Shown piece by piece: positions 1 through 6,340 of a DNA stretch of 8,455 bases. Source of the DNA: Holosporaceae bacterium UBA5542 (GTDB lineage Bacteria > Pseudomonadota > Alphaproteobacteria > UBA7879 > UBA5542); contig DINK01000047.1 of the NCBI GenBank assembly GCA_002426825.1, forward strand, positions 3,480-11,934, written 5' to 3'. Under the pieces are notes generated by a model. The model saw nothing but the letters and a program-made list of their open reading frames with translations, was not told the origin of the DNA and ran no database searches. Both the position numbers and the translations under genes were made by a program. How positions within the stretch are numbered: position 1 is the stretch's first letter; every line of letters begins with the position of its first letter.

Positions 1-681
1 AAAGATCAGGCAATGTATGGAACGGGGCAGCTGCCAAAGTTTTCAGAAGATGCCTTTCAAACAACAAAAGGTCATTGGCTTATTCCCACTGCTGAGGTGC
101 CGTTAACTTGTTTAGCCGCAAATAAGATTATCGATGAAAAGTTGCTGCCACTGCGTTATACGGCCCATACGGCTTGTTTTAGATCTGAAGCTGGCTCTGC
201 AGGGAAAGATACACGCGGCATGTTGCGACAGCATCAATTTTATAAGGTTGAGCTTGTGTCTCTTACGACGGCCGAGCAGGCAGAAAATGAATTTAAACAT
301 ATGGTTTCTGCCGCTTGTGCCATTCTTGATGCACTTCAATTGCCGTATCGTGTAATGCAGCTTTGTAGCGGTGATGTAGGGTTTTCTGCCAAAAAAACAT
401 ATGATCTTGAGGTGTGGTTGCCAGGCCAGAAAGCATACCGGGAAATTTCCAGCTGTTCTTATTGTGGTTCTTTCCAAGCGCAGCGCATGAACGGGCGATA
501 TAGATCTGAAAATAGTAAAAAGCCAGTTTTTTTGCATACACTGAATGGATCAGGAATTGCTGTGGGCCGTGCATTGATTGCTGTGATTGAAAATTATCAG
601 CAAGAAGATGGGTCTGTCAAAGTTCCTGATGTGTTAGTCCCTTATATGAATGGAAAAAAAGAGGTAAAAAATGACAGGTAA
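1..681 (+). CDS. serS: Seryl-tRNA synthetase, C-terminal part (5' end outside window)
   Basis: Class II aminoacyl-tRNA synthetase that charges tRNA-Ser (and the tRNA used for selenocysteine, where present) with serine in the cytoplasm. The frame is open from base 1, so the gene enters from upstream; the 226 residues present are about half of a usual SerRS of roughly 420-430. The N-terminal coiled-coil tRNA-binding arm and motif 1 are therefore missing from view. Class II motif 2 is at 178-252 ([14 protein letters not shown], then RQHQFYKVE), with the ATP-contacting Arg and Glu at its start. The serine-site block with TYDLEVWLP and YREISSCS follows at about 388-459. Motif 3 is at 541-582 ([13 protein letters not shown]). 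The C-terminus has the usual VPDVLVPYM ending. The stop codon overlaps the start of surE by 11 bases, suggesting coupled translation. All visible motifs are intact and the identification is very secure. Confidence 0.97.
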   Translation, partial: KDQAMYGTGQLPKFSEDAFQTTKGHWLIPTAEVPLTCLAANKIIDEKLLPLRYTAHTACFRSEAGSAGKDTRGMLRQHQFYKVELVSLTTAEQAENEFKHMVSAACAILDALQLPYRVMQLCSGDVGFSAKKTYDLEVWLPGQKAYREISSCSYCGSFQAQRMNGRYRSENSKKPVFLHTLNGSGIAVGRALIAVIENYQQEDGSVKVPDVLVPYMNGKKEVKNDR

Positions 682-1450
682 AGCCAATAAAAAAATGCGT
701 ATTTTGATTTCAAATGATGATAGTTTGTATGCTCCGGGCATTAAAATTCTGGAAAAATTGGCGCGTAAAATTTCAGACGATGTGTGGGTTATTGCCCCGG
801 CGACAGAGCAAAGCGCGACTGCACACTCGCTTACAATTCATCGCCCTTTAAGACCTAAAAAAATAGACGAAAAGAAGTGGGCGGTTGATGGTACTCCTAC
901 AGATTGTGTATTGATGGCAGTAAAGGAAATAATGAAGGATAAGAAACCTGACCTTGTTTTGTCTGGTATTAATGCGGGGGCAAACTTGGCAGATGACGTC
1001 ACGTACTCTGGTACTGTTGCGGCAGCGATGGAAGCTACTCTTTTAGGCGTTCCTGCAATTGCACTTAGTCAGGCTGGTTCGCTTGGAAACCCTATCAAGT
1101 GGGAAACGGCAGAGCAGCATGGGTTGAAAATTATTCAAATGTTGTTGGACCAAGGGTGGCCGAATGAAGTCTTGATTAATGTGAACTTTCCTGATGTGCC
1201 GCCTGAAAGCATTGAAGGGTATGAAGTTGCCCGTCAAGGTGCCCGACCAGACTATAAAAGTCTGATTAAAGCAGAGGATCCAAGAGGCTTGCCGCCTTAT
1301 TACTGGATTGGCCCTGTGCCTGATATGGTTGATATTGATGATGAAAGTGATTTGGCGACAATGAACAAGAAAAAGATTTCTATTACGCCCCTTCACCTTG
1401 ATCTGACGCATGATGCAACGTATGCGAAGTTTGTTAAAAAATTTAATTAA
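671..1450 (+). CDS. surE: 5'/3'-nucleotidase SurE
   Basis: Metal-dependent phosphatase that removes phosphate from nucleoside 5'- and 3'-monophosphates in the cytoplasm; in many bacteria it is linked to stationary-phase survival. The 259 residues match the family length and cover the whole domain. The metal-site Asp pair is D16-D17 in [11 protein letters not shown], the Ser ligand is probably S48 in EQSATAHS, and the Asn ligand is probably N101 in LSGINAGAN, followed by [11 protein letters not shown]. The Gly usual after the Asp pair (NDDG) is Ser here. The start at 671 is preferred because GAGG at 661-664 lies six bases upstream. An in-frame ATG at 695 would give the classical MRILISNDD beginning but has a poorer ribosome site. 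The gene overlaps serS at its start and the next gene at its end, so the three are probably co-transcribed. The pcm gene often found just downstream of surE is absent. Confidence 0.95.
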   Translation: MTGKANKKMRILISNDDSLYAPGIKILEKLARKISDDVWVIAPATEQSATAHSLTIHRPLRPKKIDEKKWAVDGTPTDCVLMAVKEIMKDKKPDLVLSGINAGANLADDVTYSGTVAAAMEATLLGVPAIALSQAGSLGNPIKWETAEQHGLKIIQMLLDQGWPNEVLINVNFPDVPPESIEGYEVARQGARPDYKSLIKAEDPRGLPPYYWIGPVPDMVDIDDESDLATMNKKKISITPLHLDLTHDATYAKFVKKFN

Positions 1451-2417
1451 TACATTTGGTGTTTTAGGGGTTTTTTGCGTTATTTGTGTACGTGCGGATG
1501 CGCCATATGAAATTCATAAGGTTTCTTTAGCCCCTATTTCTTTGCCGTCTAAGTTTGTGGCTGATGGCAGTGGTGTTTCTGAAATAGAACCATCTATATG
1601 GAATCGGAAAACGCTCCGCTTTAGTGCAGGCATGCCTCAGAAAATAATTGTACAGGAGGGGGACAACTTAAGTACAATTTCAGAACGATATGCTGTTCCC
1701 ATAAGGAACATTATTGAAGTTAACCATTTGGGAGCACCCTATGCGTTGCAGGCAGGGCAATCACTAACTCTATTAGGCCCTCGTATTCATATTGTACACA
1801 AAAATGAAGATTTGTATGAAATTGCAGAGCTTCATAATGTTTCACTTAGTTCCATTACGCGTCAAAATAAAATTAAACCGCCTTACAGGCTAAAAGAAGG
1901 GCAAAAACTTATTTTGCCCGCTTCACCCATTAACCCTGTTGTAAAGGAAGAAGTTTTAAGCACTCCTCCTTCCACTAAGAAAAACTATGGATCGCTCTCT
2001 AAGCAAGAGTTACGGAAGAAATTACGTGTTTTACCTAAGAGATCGGGGACACACTTCAAAAGGCCTGTCAAAGGGCCGATTATATCGGGGTATGGCCCCA
2101 AAGGATCGGGGCTATACAATGATGGTATTAATATTAAGGCCAAAGAGGGAGCGTCAGTTGTGTCAGGTGATCATGGGGTCATTGTGTATTGTGGAAATGA
2201 TATCAAAAGCTATGGAAACTTAATTTTAATTAAACATAAGGGAGGGTGGATTACGGCCTATGGTCATTTAAGTAAAATTTCTGTCAAAAAAGGGCAAAGT
2301 GTGTGCCCTGGAGAAAGAATTGGATCGGTAGGCAGTACGGGCTTTGTGACCACACCTCAATTACACTTTGAGGTAAGGCGAAATGGAAAACCTCTTAATC
2401 CATCTCTTTACCTATAG
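1410..2417 (+). CDS. Secreted LysM-LysM-M23 (LytM) protein, NlpD-like, probably non-catalytic
   Basis: Probable periplasmic cell-wall protein resembling NlpD/DipM-type division factors. A signal peptide covers about residues 1-31, with a hydrophobic core and an ADA cleavage site (signal peptidase I type). No good lipobox is seen, unlike E. coli NlpD. Two LysM peptidoglycan-binding domains follow at about 79-122 and 126-170, then a basic linker and an M23 domain at about 217-330. The M23 zinc site is degenerate. The HxxxD motif reads NDGIN (N237, N241) and the HxH motif reads QLH (Q317, H319), while H286 of the GHLS motif is kept. Such domains in EnvC and NlpD activate amidases instead of cutting peptidoglycan, so the same role is inferred here. 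The start overlaps surE by 41 bases. ATG codons at 1413 and 1422 are alternatives, none has a clear Shine-Dalgarno, and 1422 still gives a good signal peptide. Position after serS-surE matches the nlpD locus. Symbol withheld because orthology cannot be proved here. Confidence 0.9.
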   Translation: MMQRMRSLLKNLINTFGVLGVFCVICVRADAPYEIHKVSLAPISLPSKFVADGSGVSEIEPSIWNRKTLRFSAGMPQKIIVQEGDNLSTISERYAVPIRNIIEVNHLGAPYALQAGQSLTLLGPRIHIVHKNEDLYEIAELHNVSLSSITRQNKIKPPYRLKEGQKLILPASPINPVVKEEVLSTPPSTKKNYGSLSKQELRKKLRVLPKRSGTHFKRPVKGPIISGYGPKGSGLYNDGINIKAKEGASVVSGDHGVIVYCGNDIKSYGNLILIKHKGGWITAYGHLSKISVKKGQSVCPGERIGSVGSTGFVTTPQLHFEVRRNGKPLNPSLYL

Positions 2418-2436
2418 TCTTTACTTGCTGTAAGAC
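2417..2436 (+). terminator. Small hairpin just after the LysM/M23 gene; weak terminator candidate
   Basis: GTCTTTAC (2417-2424) can pair with GTAAGAC (2430-2436) around the loop TTGCT, giving seven base pairs with one bulged T. It begins at the last base of the stop codon. No U-rich tract follows (ATTATATG), so intrinsic termination is doubtful. It may instead be a 3'-end processing or stability element, or chance. Confidence 0.25.
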
Positions 2437-2460
2437 ATTATATGCTAATTGTATAAAATC

Positions 2461-2489
2461 TTGCGTTGATGTGTGGTTTCCGATATAGG
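2461..2489 (+). promoter_or_regulatory. Candidate sigma-70 promoter for accB-accC
   Basis: TTGCGT (2461-2466) and TATAGG (2484-2489) are separated by 17 bases, 34 bases upstream of the accB start. The match to TTGACA/TATAAT is partial (3/6 and 4/6), so this is only a candidate. It lies in the only gap of note (106 bases) between the envelope gene and the accBC genes. The accB ribosome site is probably AGGAAAG at 2510-2516. Confidence 0.3.
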
Positions 2490-2523
2490 TTTCTAAGTAA
2501 GAGGAGAACAGGAAAGTTAGTTC

Positions 2524-3024
2524 ATGAATACAAAAAAAGAAAATAAATCATCCCCTAAATCAAAGGTTAAGATTGATTCTGAGGCAGTAAGAGAGTTAGC
2601 CAATCTTTTTAAAGAAAATGATTTGTCAGAAATTGAGTATGAAGTAGATGGGTGCCGTATTCGTGTTGCACGGCAACAAGCAGTTGCAAATTATACTGTT
2701 CCCCCTATGCATTATCCGTCTCAAGCAATTTCTCAACCTCTACCCTCTCCTGAGCAGGCAGACAAAGAAAGTGCGCCAAAAGATGCTGCAAAAAATGCAA
2801 TTCGTTCTCCAATGGTGGGAACGGCCTATTTGTCTCCGAAACCGGGGGATCCTGCTTTTACCTCTGTGGGTGCCACAGTTAAAGAAGGGCAAACACTTAT
2901 GATTATTGAGGCCATGAAGGTTATGAATCCTCTCAAGGCAGCAAGATCTGGAAAAGTTTCTCAAATTTTTGTGGAAGATGGTCAGCCCGTTGAGTTTGAT
3001 CAGCCGCTTATTTTGATTGAATAA
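2524..3024 (+). CDS. accB: Biotin carboxyl carrier protein of acetyl-CoA carboxylase
   Basis: Carries the biotin that shuttles CO2 between biotin carboxylase and the carboxyltransferase, in the first committed step of fatty-acid synthesis. The N-terminal segment (about residues 17-50, with VRELANLFKENDLSEIEYE) is the typical AccB dimerisation/AccC-contact region. A Pro/Ala/Ser-rich flexible linker spans about 55-90, and the biotinyl domain occupies the C-terminal 75 or so residues. The biotin attachment motif EAMKVMN is intact with the modified lysine at K132, and the domain starts with the usual RSPMVGTAY-type strand. Its 166 residues are close to the family norm of about 150-170. ATG 2524 is preceded by AGGAAAG at seven bases. 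accC follows after 18 bases, the conserved accBC arrangement. Nothing is missing or odd in the protein. Confidence 0.97.
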   Translation: MNTKKENKSSPKSKVKIDSEAVRELANLFKENDLSEIEYEVDGCRIRVARQQAVANYTVPPMHYPSQAISQPLPSPEQADKESAPKDAAKNAIRSPMVGTAYLSPKPGDPAFTSVGATVKEGQTLMIIEAMKVMNPLKAARSGKVSQIFVEDGQPVEFDQPLILIE

Positions 3025-3042
3025 ACTAGATAGCCGGTATAG

Positions 3043-4386
3043 ATGTTTAAAAAAATTCTTATAGCCAATCGTGGCGAAATTGCCCTTCGAATTTTAAGAG
3101 CGTGTCGTGAGATGGATATAGGCTCTGTTGTGGTGCATTCTAAGGCTGATGCAGATGCGAAGCACGTGCGTTTAGCAGACGAACGTGTGTGTATTGGATC
3201 GGCACCAAGTAAAGACAGTTATCTTAATATGCCTCGCATTTTATCGGCTGCTGAAATTACAGGAGCAGATGCCGTTCACCCTGGTTATGGGTTCTTTTCA
3301 GAGAACGCTGATTTTGCCCAAATGGTTATAGATCATGGTATGACCTTTATTGGCCCCTCACCTGACCATATCGCATTAATGGGAGATAAGGTAACAGGTA
3401 AAGCAAAAGTAAAAGAGTTGGGTATTCCTGTTGTGCCCGGATCTGACGGGGCTGTTGACACAGAAGATGTCGCTATTCAGGTGGCCAATGACATAGGCTA
3501 TCCTGTGTTAGTAAAAGCCAAGTCAGGCGGCGGCGGAAAGGGTATGCAGGTGGCTCGCAATGATAATGAGCTTCGTGAAGGTTATCATCTTGCCCGTTTA
3601 GAGGCCAAGGCAAACTTTGGTGATGATCAAGTTTTTATTGAAAAGTATTTAGAAAAGCCACGGCATATTGAAGTCCAGGTTTTGGCTGACCATTTTGGAA
3701 ATGTGGTGCACCTGGGCGAGAGAGATTGTTCTATTCAACGTCGTCACCAAAAGTTATGGGAAGAAGCCCCTTCTCCTGTTATTTCTGATGATCAACGAAA
3801 GGAAATTGGTTCGATTGTTGCCAAAGCAATGAAAGGCCTTGGATATCAAGGCCTAGGTACAATTGAGTTTCTTTATGAAAATGGGCAGTTTTATTTTATC
3901 GAGATGAACACGCGTGTTCAGGTTGAACACCCTGTGACTGAAATGATTACTGGTTTAGATTTAGTTCAGAATCAAATTCGTGTTGCTGCGGGCGAACCGC
4001 TTGGTTTTTCTCAGGAAGATGTCGCATTTCGAGGGCATGCGATAGAGTGTCGTGTAAATGCAGAGAATCCTGATAATTTCATGCCTTGCCCAGGAAAAGT
4101 GACGCATTACCATATTCCCGGTGGATTTGGTGTGCGTGTTGATAGTGCCCTTTATAACGGATATATCATTCCTCCTTATTATGACAGTCTAGCGGCCAAA
4201 CTTATTGTGCATGGAAAAGACAGGAACGACTGCTTAAATCGCCTAAGAAGAGCCTTGTCAGAATTTGTTATTGGAGGGGTTGAAACGACACTTCCTTTGC
4301 ATCGTAAGTTGGTTGTTGACAACGAAATGTTGTCAGGTGAGTATGATATTCACTGGCTGGAAAAGACATTTCTTTCTAAAAAATAA
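3043..4386 (+). CDS. accC: Biotin carboxylase subunit of acetyl-CoA carboxylase
   Basis: ATP-grasp enzyme that carboxylates biotin on AccB using bicarbonate and ATP. At 447 residues it is nearly the size of E. coli AccC (449). The N-terminal Rossmann-like domain begins KKILIANRGEIALR and contains the VHPGYGFFSENADFA segment. The ATP-grasp domain has the mobile glycine-rich loop KSGGGGKGMQ, then EKYLEKPRHIEVQV, GERDCSIQRRHQK and the catalytic stretch EMNTRVQVEHPVTE (E287, N289, R291). The C-terminal domain has RGHAIECRVNAE and YYDSLAAKLIVHG. All key residues are present. The Shine-Dalgarno before ATG 3043 is weak, which may mean translation depends on coupling to accB 18 bases upstream. It is followed after 15 bases by an MFS transporter gene; in many alphaproteobacteria the aat gene would be expected nearby instead. 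Confidence 0.98.
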   Translation: MFKKILIANRGEIALRILRACREMDIGSVVVHSKADADAKHVRLADERVCIGSAPSKDSYLNMPRILSAAEITGADAVHPGYGFFSENADFAQMVIDHGMTFIGPSPDHIALMGDKVTGKAKVKELGIPVVPGSDGAVDTEDVAIQVANDIGYPVLVKAKSGGGGKGMQVARNDNELREGYHLARLEAKANFGDDQVFIEKYLEKPRHIEVQVLADHFGNVVHLGERDCSIQRRHQKLWEEAPSPVISDDQRKEIGSIVAKAMKGLGYQGLGTIEFLYENGQFYFIEMNTRVQVEHPVTEMITGLDLVQNQIRVAAGEPLGFSQEDVAFRGHAIECRVNAENPDNFMPCPGKVTHYHIPGGFGVRVDSALYNGYIIPPYYDSLAAKLIVHGKDRNDCLNRLRRALSEFVIGGVETTLPLHRKLVVDNEMLSGEYDIHWLEKTFLSKK

Positions 4387-4401
4387 CCAACGGAGAGCAT
4401 T

Positions 4402-5604
4402 TTGCCTAAAGTCATTAAACCGGCGCTTTGGCTGCTTATACTAATTGCTGCGTTGCCGCAGTTTTCTGAAACTGTTTATACGCCTTCTCTTCCAAGCGTT
4501 GCATCTTTTTTTAATATATCGGAATCACTGGCAGAGTATACACTTTCTATTTATTTGTTTGGAATGGGTGTAGGCACCTTGTTTTGGGGCCGTATTTCTG
4601 ACGCAAAAGGCCGACGTCCGTGCTTGCTGATGGGGACTTGTATTTTTATTGTTGGTTGTTTTGGGTGTTTCTTGTCAAAAAGTATTGAATCCCTTCTGTT
4701 TTGGCGTTTTGTTCAAGCATTTGGCGGCAGTACAGGTAGCGTGCTTGGTCAATCGATTGCACGTGATGCGTTTGAGGGCAAGGAGCGCGGAAAGGTGTTT
4801 TCCCTTGTCGGCGGAGCCATTTCCTTTTCCCCGGCCATAGGCCCTGTTTTGGGAGGATTAATTGATGAATTCTTTGGCTGGAATTACATTTTTACATTTC
4901 TGGGGTTGTGTGGGTTTTTTGCGTGGTTTTTTTCTTGGAAAGACTTAAAGGAAACGCATCATCCCAACCTCAAGAAAAACAAAGCTGGCTTGTTAGATGT
5001 TTTAAAAAGTATGATTACCGATAAGAAAATTATTGCTTGCACATCTCTTGTCGGCGGCGCGAATGGTATTGCGTTTTCTTATTATTCTGAAGGCCCCTTT
5101 TACTTAATGCGTAATTTGGGCCTTAGTCCAAAGTTATATGGATCGACTTTTATTTTAATGGCTGTAAGTGGTTTTTCGGGTGCTCTTTATTCGAAGTACT
5201 TGCACAGCACACAATCAACAAAAGAAATTATTAAGAGAGGACTTTCGTTTTGTTTGGGAGGGACTTCTTTTTTCTCTGCAATGATTCTTTTTTTAACCAC
5301 CTTTTATGGTTATAACTCGGCACAGCTAATCCCTGTAACTTTGATTTCAATGATGATCACAATCTTTGGTATCGCCATGACAACACCGAATGTTTTATCA
5401 ATTGCCCTTGAAGATTATGAACATGCAACGGGGACAGCGTCTTCCTTTTTAGGGTTTTTCTATTACACATTTACGGCATCAGTAACGTATATTATGGGGT
5501 TATTGCATAATGGTACGCTGTATCCTATGCCTCTTTTCTTTTTGCTTATGAGCATTTTTCTATTTGTAATCTATGGAACTGTTTTACGCATTTCATCTAA
5601 ATGA
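4402..5604 (+). CDS. Bcr/CflA-type MFS multidrug efflux transporter
   Basis: Inner-membrane proton-driven exporter of the major facilitator superfamily, DHA1 drug:H+ antiporter type, closest in style to bicyclomycin-resistance proteins. Its 400 residues fit the family and about 12 membrane segments are expected. Segment 1 ends with the ETVYTPSLP element, equivalent to DMYLPALP in Bcr. Motif A, GRISDAKGRRP, lies at about 63-73 in the first cytoplasmic loop. The antiporter motif C, GAISFSPAIGPVLGG, lies at about 138-152, and WRFVQAFGGS precedes segment 4. The start is TTG at 4402, preceded by GGAG at 4392-4395; the next in-frame Met would remove segment 1, so TTG is needed. The 15-base gap to accC suggests co-transcription with accBC. 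The substrate cannot be told from sequence; drug, sulfonamide, amino-acid or peptide export are all known in this family. Confidence 0.9.
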   Translation: MPKVIKPALWLLILIAALPQFSETVYTPSLPSVASFFNISESLAEYTLSIYLFGMGVGTLFWGRISDAKGRRPCLLMGTCIFIVGCFGCFLSKSIESLLFWRFVQAFGGSTGSVLGQSIARDAFEGKERGKVFSLVGGAISFSPAIGPVLGGLIDEFFGWNYIFTFLGLCGFFAWFFSWKDLKETHHPNLKKNKAGLLDVLKSMITDKKIIACTSLVGGANGIAFSYYSEGPFYLMRNLGLSPKLYGSTFILMAVSGFSGALYSKYLHSTQSTKEIIKRGLSFCLGGTSFFSAMILFLTTFYGYNSAQLIPVTLISMMITIFGIAMTTPNVLSIALEDYEHATGTASSFLGFFYYTFTASVTYIMGLLHNGTLYPMPLFFLLMSIFLFVIYGTVLRISSK

Positions 5605-5730
5605 TAAATGTGCTTTATTTTTCACTGTATTGATTAGGCTTTCATTTTTCTTAATTCTTTTTTCTTGTTTCGTTGCCCAAAATAAACTCTAATTATATAA
5701 GTTTAACTGGTAATCAAAGGAAGTAAAAAT
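5605..5730. other. AT-rich intergenic region between the MFS gene and the DUF378 gene
   Basis: About 125 bases, rich in T-runs (5640-5670). A very weak all-AT hairpin (ATAAA/TTTAT, 5604-5618) followed by Ts lies right at the MFS stop codon and might end the accBC-MFS transcript. The downstream half carries the candidate promoter listed separately. No small ORF with a ribosome site was found. Confidence 0.5.
5673..5701 (+). promoter_or_regulatory. Candidate sigma-70 promoter for the DUF378 gene
   Basis: TTGCCC (5673-5678) and TATAAG (5696-5701) are spaced 17 bases apart, in AT-rich DNA 29 bases upstream of the ATG. A good ribosome site (AAAGGAAG, 5716-5723) follows. Together these suggest the small gene has its own transcript. 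The -35 box matches the consensus at only 3 of 6 positions. Confidence 0.4.
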
Positions 5731-5937
5731 ATGGAAAAACTAACACTAGTAGACTGGGTGGCTGTAGCGCTCGTTGTTGTTGGCGGCTTAAACTGGGGTC
5801 TGGTTGGACTTCTTGACTTTAATCTTGTTACAACAATCTTTGGATACGCGTCTGTTCTTACGAAAGCGGTTTATGCTTTGGTTGCAGTAAGCGCGATCTA
5901 TCTTGGTGTCATTTCTACCAAACTTTGCAAAAGCTAA
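5731..5937 (+). CDS. DUF378 family small inner-membrane protein
   Basis: A 68-residue protein of the DUF378 (YuzA-like) family, whose function is unknown. Two membrane segments are evident, about residues 8-28 (VDWVAVALVVVGGLNWGLVGL) and 42-63 (VLTKAVYALVAVSAIYLGVI). The family hallmark GGLNWGLVGL...FNLV sits at the end of the first segment, and the second holds the conserved YALV-G/S element. Length is typical. ATG 5731 is well supported by AAAGGAAG seven bases upstream, and a candidate promoter lies just before that. The gene converges on the Dabb gene with four bases between stop codons. No role can be assigned; the membrane location is inferred from hydrophobicity. Confidence 0.88.
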   Translation: MEKLTLVDWVAVALVVVGGLNWGLVGLLDFNLVTTIFGYASVLTKAVYALVAVSAIYLGVISTKLCKS

Positions 5938-5999
5938 CCCATTACGCACTGACCTGGCCGTTGCACGAAAAATCGAATACAACGGCTGGGTTAGTTTGC
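5927..5999. repeat. Imperfect inverted repeat at the DUF378/Dabb convergent junction
   Basis: GCAAAAGCTAACCCA (5927-5941) pairs with TGGGTTAGTTTGC (5987-5999): 13 base pairs with a two-base AG bulge, around a 45-base loop. The left arm covers the end of the DUF378 gene and the four-base gap, and the right arm lies inside the 3' end of the Dabb gene. There is no U-tract, so it is not a classical terminator. It could fold in either transcript, or be chance. Confidence 0.45.
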
Positions 6000-6271
6000 G
6001 TGCACAAAGCGGGAATAACAATTTCCTTCGATATCTTTTTATTGAAAGGGTGCTGTTGATACGCCCTTCTTGTTTCTTCTGAATCAAACTGCAGAAATAA
6101 GGCATATTCATAATCCGCAGACATATTTTCTTGATTATTATTTTTCCCCCATGAAAAGTTAGTCACCCCGGGAAACATATTGGCAAGCTCTTTAATGCTT
6201 TCAAAAACTTGATTGATTTCTTTATTTGAAATATTTTTCTTAAACCGAAACAAGACGATGTGATTAATCAT
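5942..6271 (-). CDS. Dabb (stress-responsive A/B barrel) domain protein
   Basis: A 109-residue protein made of one Dabb domain, a ferredoxin-like dimeric alpha/beta-barrel fold found in plant stress proteins and many small bacterial proteins. Most bacterial members have no known reaction. The start MINHIVLFRFKK is the usual first strand, followed by a helix (NKEINQVFESIKELANMF), the PGVTNFSWGKN strand, the DYEYALFLQFDSEE strand, and RAYQQHPFNKKI, resembling the conserved Y..HP.H element. ATG at 6271 is chosen over an in-frame TTG at 6286 because GGAG lies nine bases before the ATG, and the longer form would put that site inside the gene. The gene stands alone on the minus strand, divergent from mutY across 69 bases. 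Ligand and function are unknown. Confidence 0.85.
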   Translation of the reverse strand: MINHIVLFRFKKNISNKEINQVFESIKELANMFPGVTNFSWGKNNNQENMSADYEYALFLQFDSEETRRAYQQHPFNKKISKEIVIPALCTQTNPAVVFDFSCNGQVSA

Positions 6272-6340
6272 TATTATACTCTCCAATTTTTAGATTTGAG
6301 GCTAGACTAAAGTATTATTTCAGAGGTTACAAGAACGTAA
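6272..6340. other. Divergent intergenic region between the Dabb gene and mutY
   Basis: Sixty-nine AT-rich bases must hold the start signals for both divergent genes. TATTAT (6313-6318) could be a -10 box for mutY, but no -35 box is well spaced. The mutY ribosome site is weak (AGAGG at 6322-6326 is 14 bases from the ATG). The Dabb gene has GGAG near its start. No operator-like palindrome is evident. Confidence 0.4.

Noticed and set aside
112..574. Open minus-strand frames opposite serS
   Set aside because: They lie wholly inside the strongly supported serS frame, show no recognisable domain and have no start signals; they are antisense shadows.
1043..1411. Minus-strand open frame of about 120 codons opposite surE
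   Set aside because: The surE frame across the same bases is complete and conserved; the antisense product looks like no known protein.
2042..2111. ATCGGGG occurring three times at spacings of 42 and 21 bases
   Set aside because: The copies are in-frame glycine/serine codons of the M23 domain; too short and degenerate around them to be a real repeat array.
1410..2417. LysM/M23 gene as a pseudogene because of the lost zinc ligands
   Set aside because: The frame is complete with signal peptide, both LysM domains and a conserved C-terminus; loss of ligands with fold retained fits a regulatory LytM protein.
3834..3855. Inverted repeat AGGCCTT/AAGGCCT with a seven-base loop inside accC
   Set aside because: It falls in a conserved coding stretch (GLGYQGLG) where repeated codons explain it; there is no U-tract or other regulatory context.
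5604..5622. Hairpin plus T-run after the MFS stop as a terminator
   Set aside because: The stem is five A-T pairs only, too weak to call an intrinsic terminator; mentioned only in the intergenic note.
5788..6111. Minus-strand frame spanning DUF378 and the Dabb 3' end
   Set aside because: It conflicts with two genes with clear family features and with the better Dabb frame; its composition is basic and unstructured.
6271..6286. TTG at 6286 as the Dabb start, adding five residues
   Set aside because: It would place the GGAG ribosome site inside the coding region; the ATG at 6271 gives the normal domain start.
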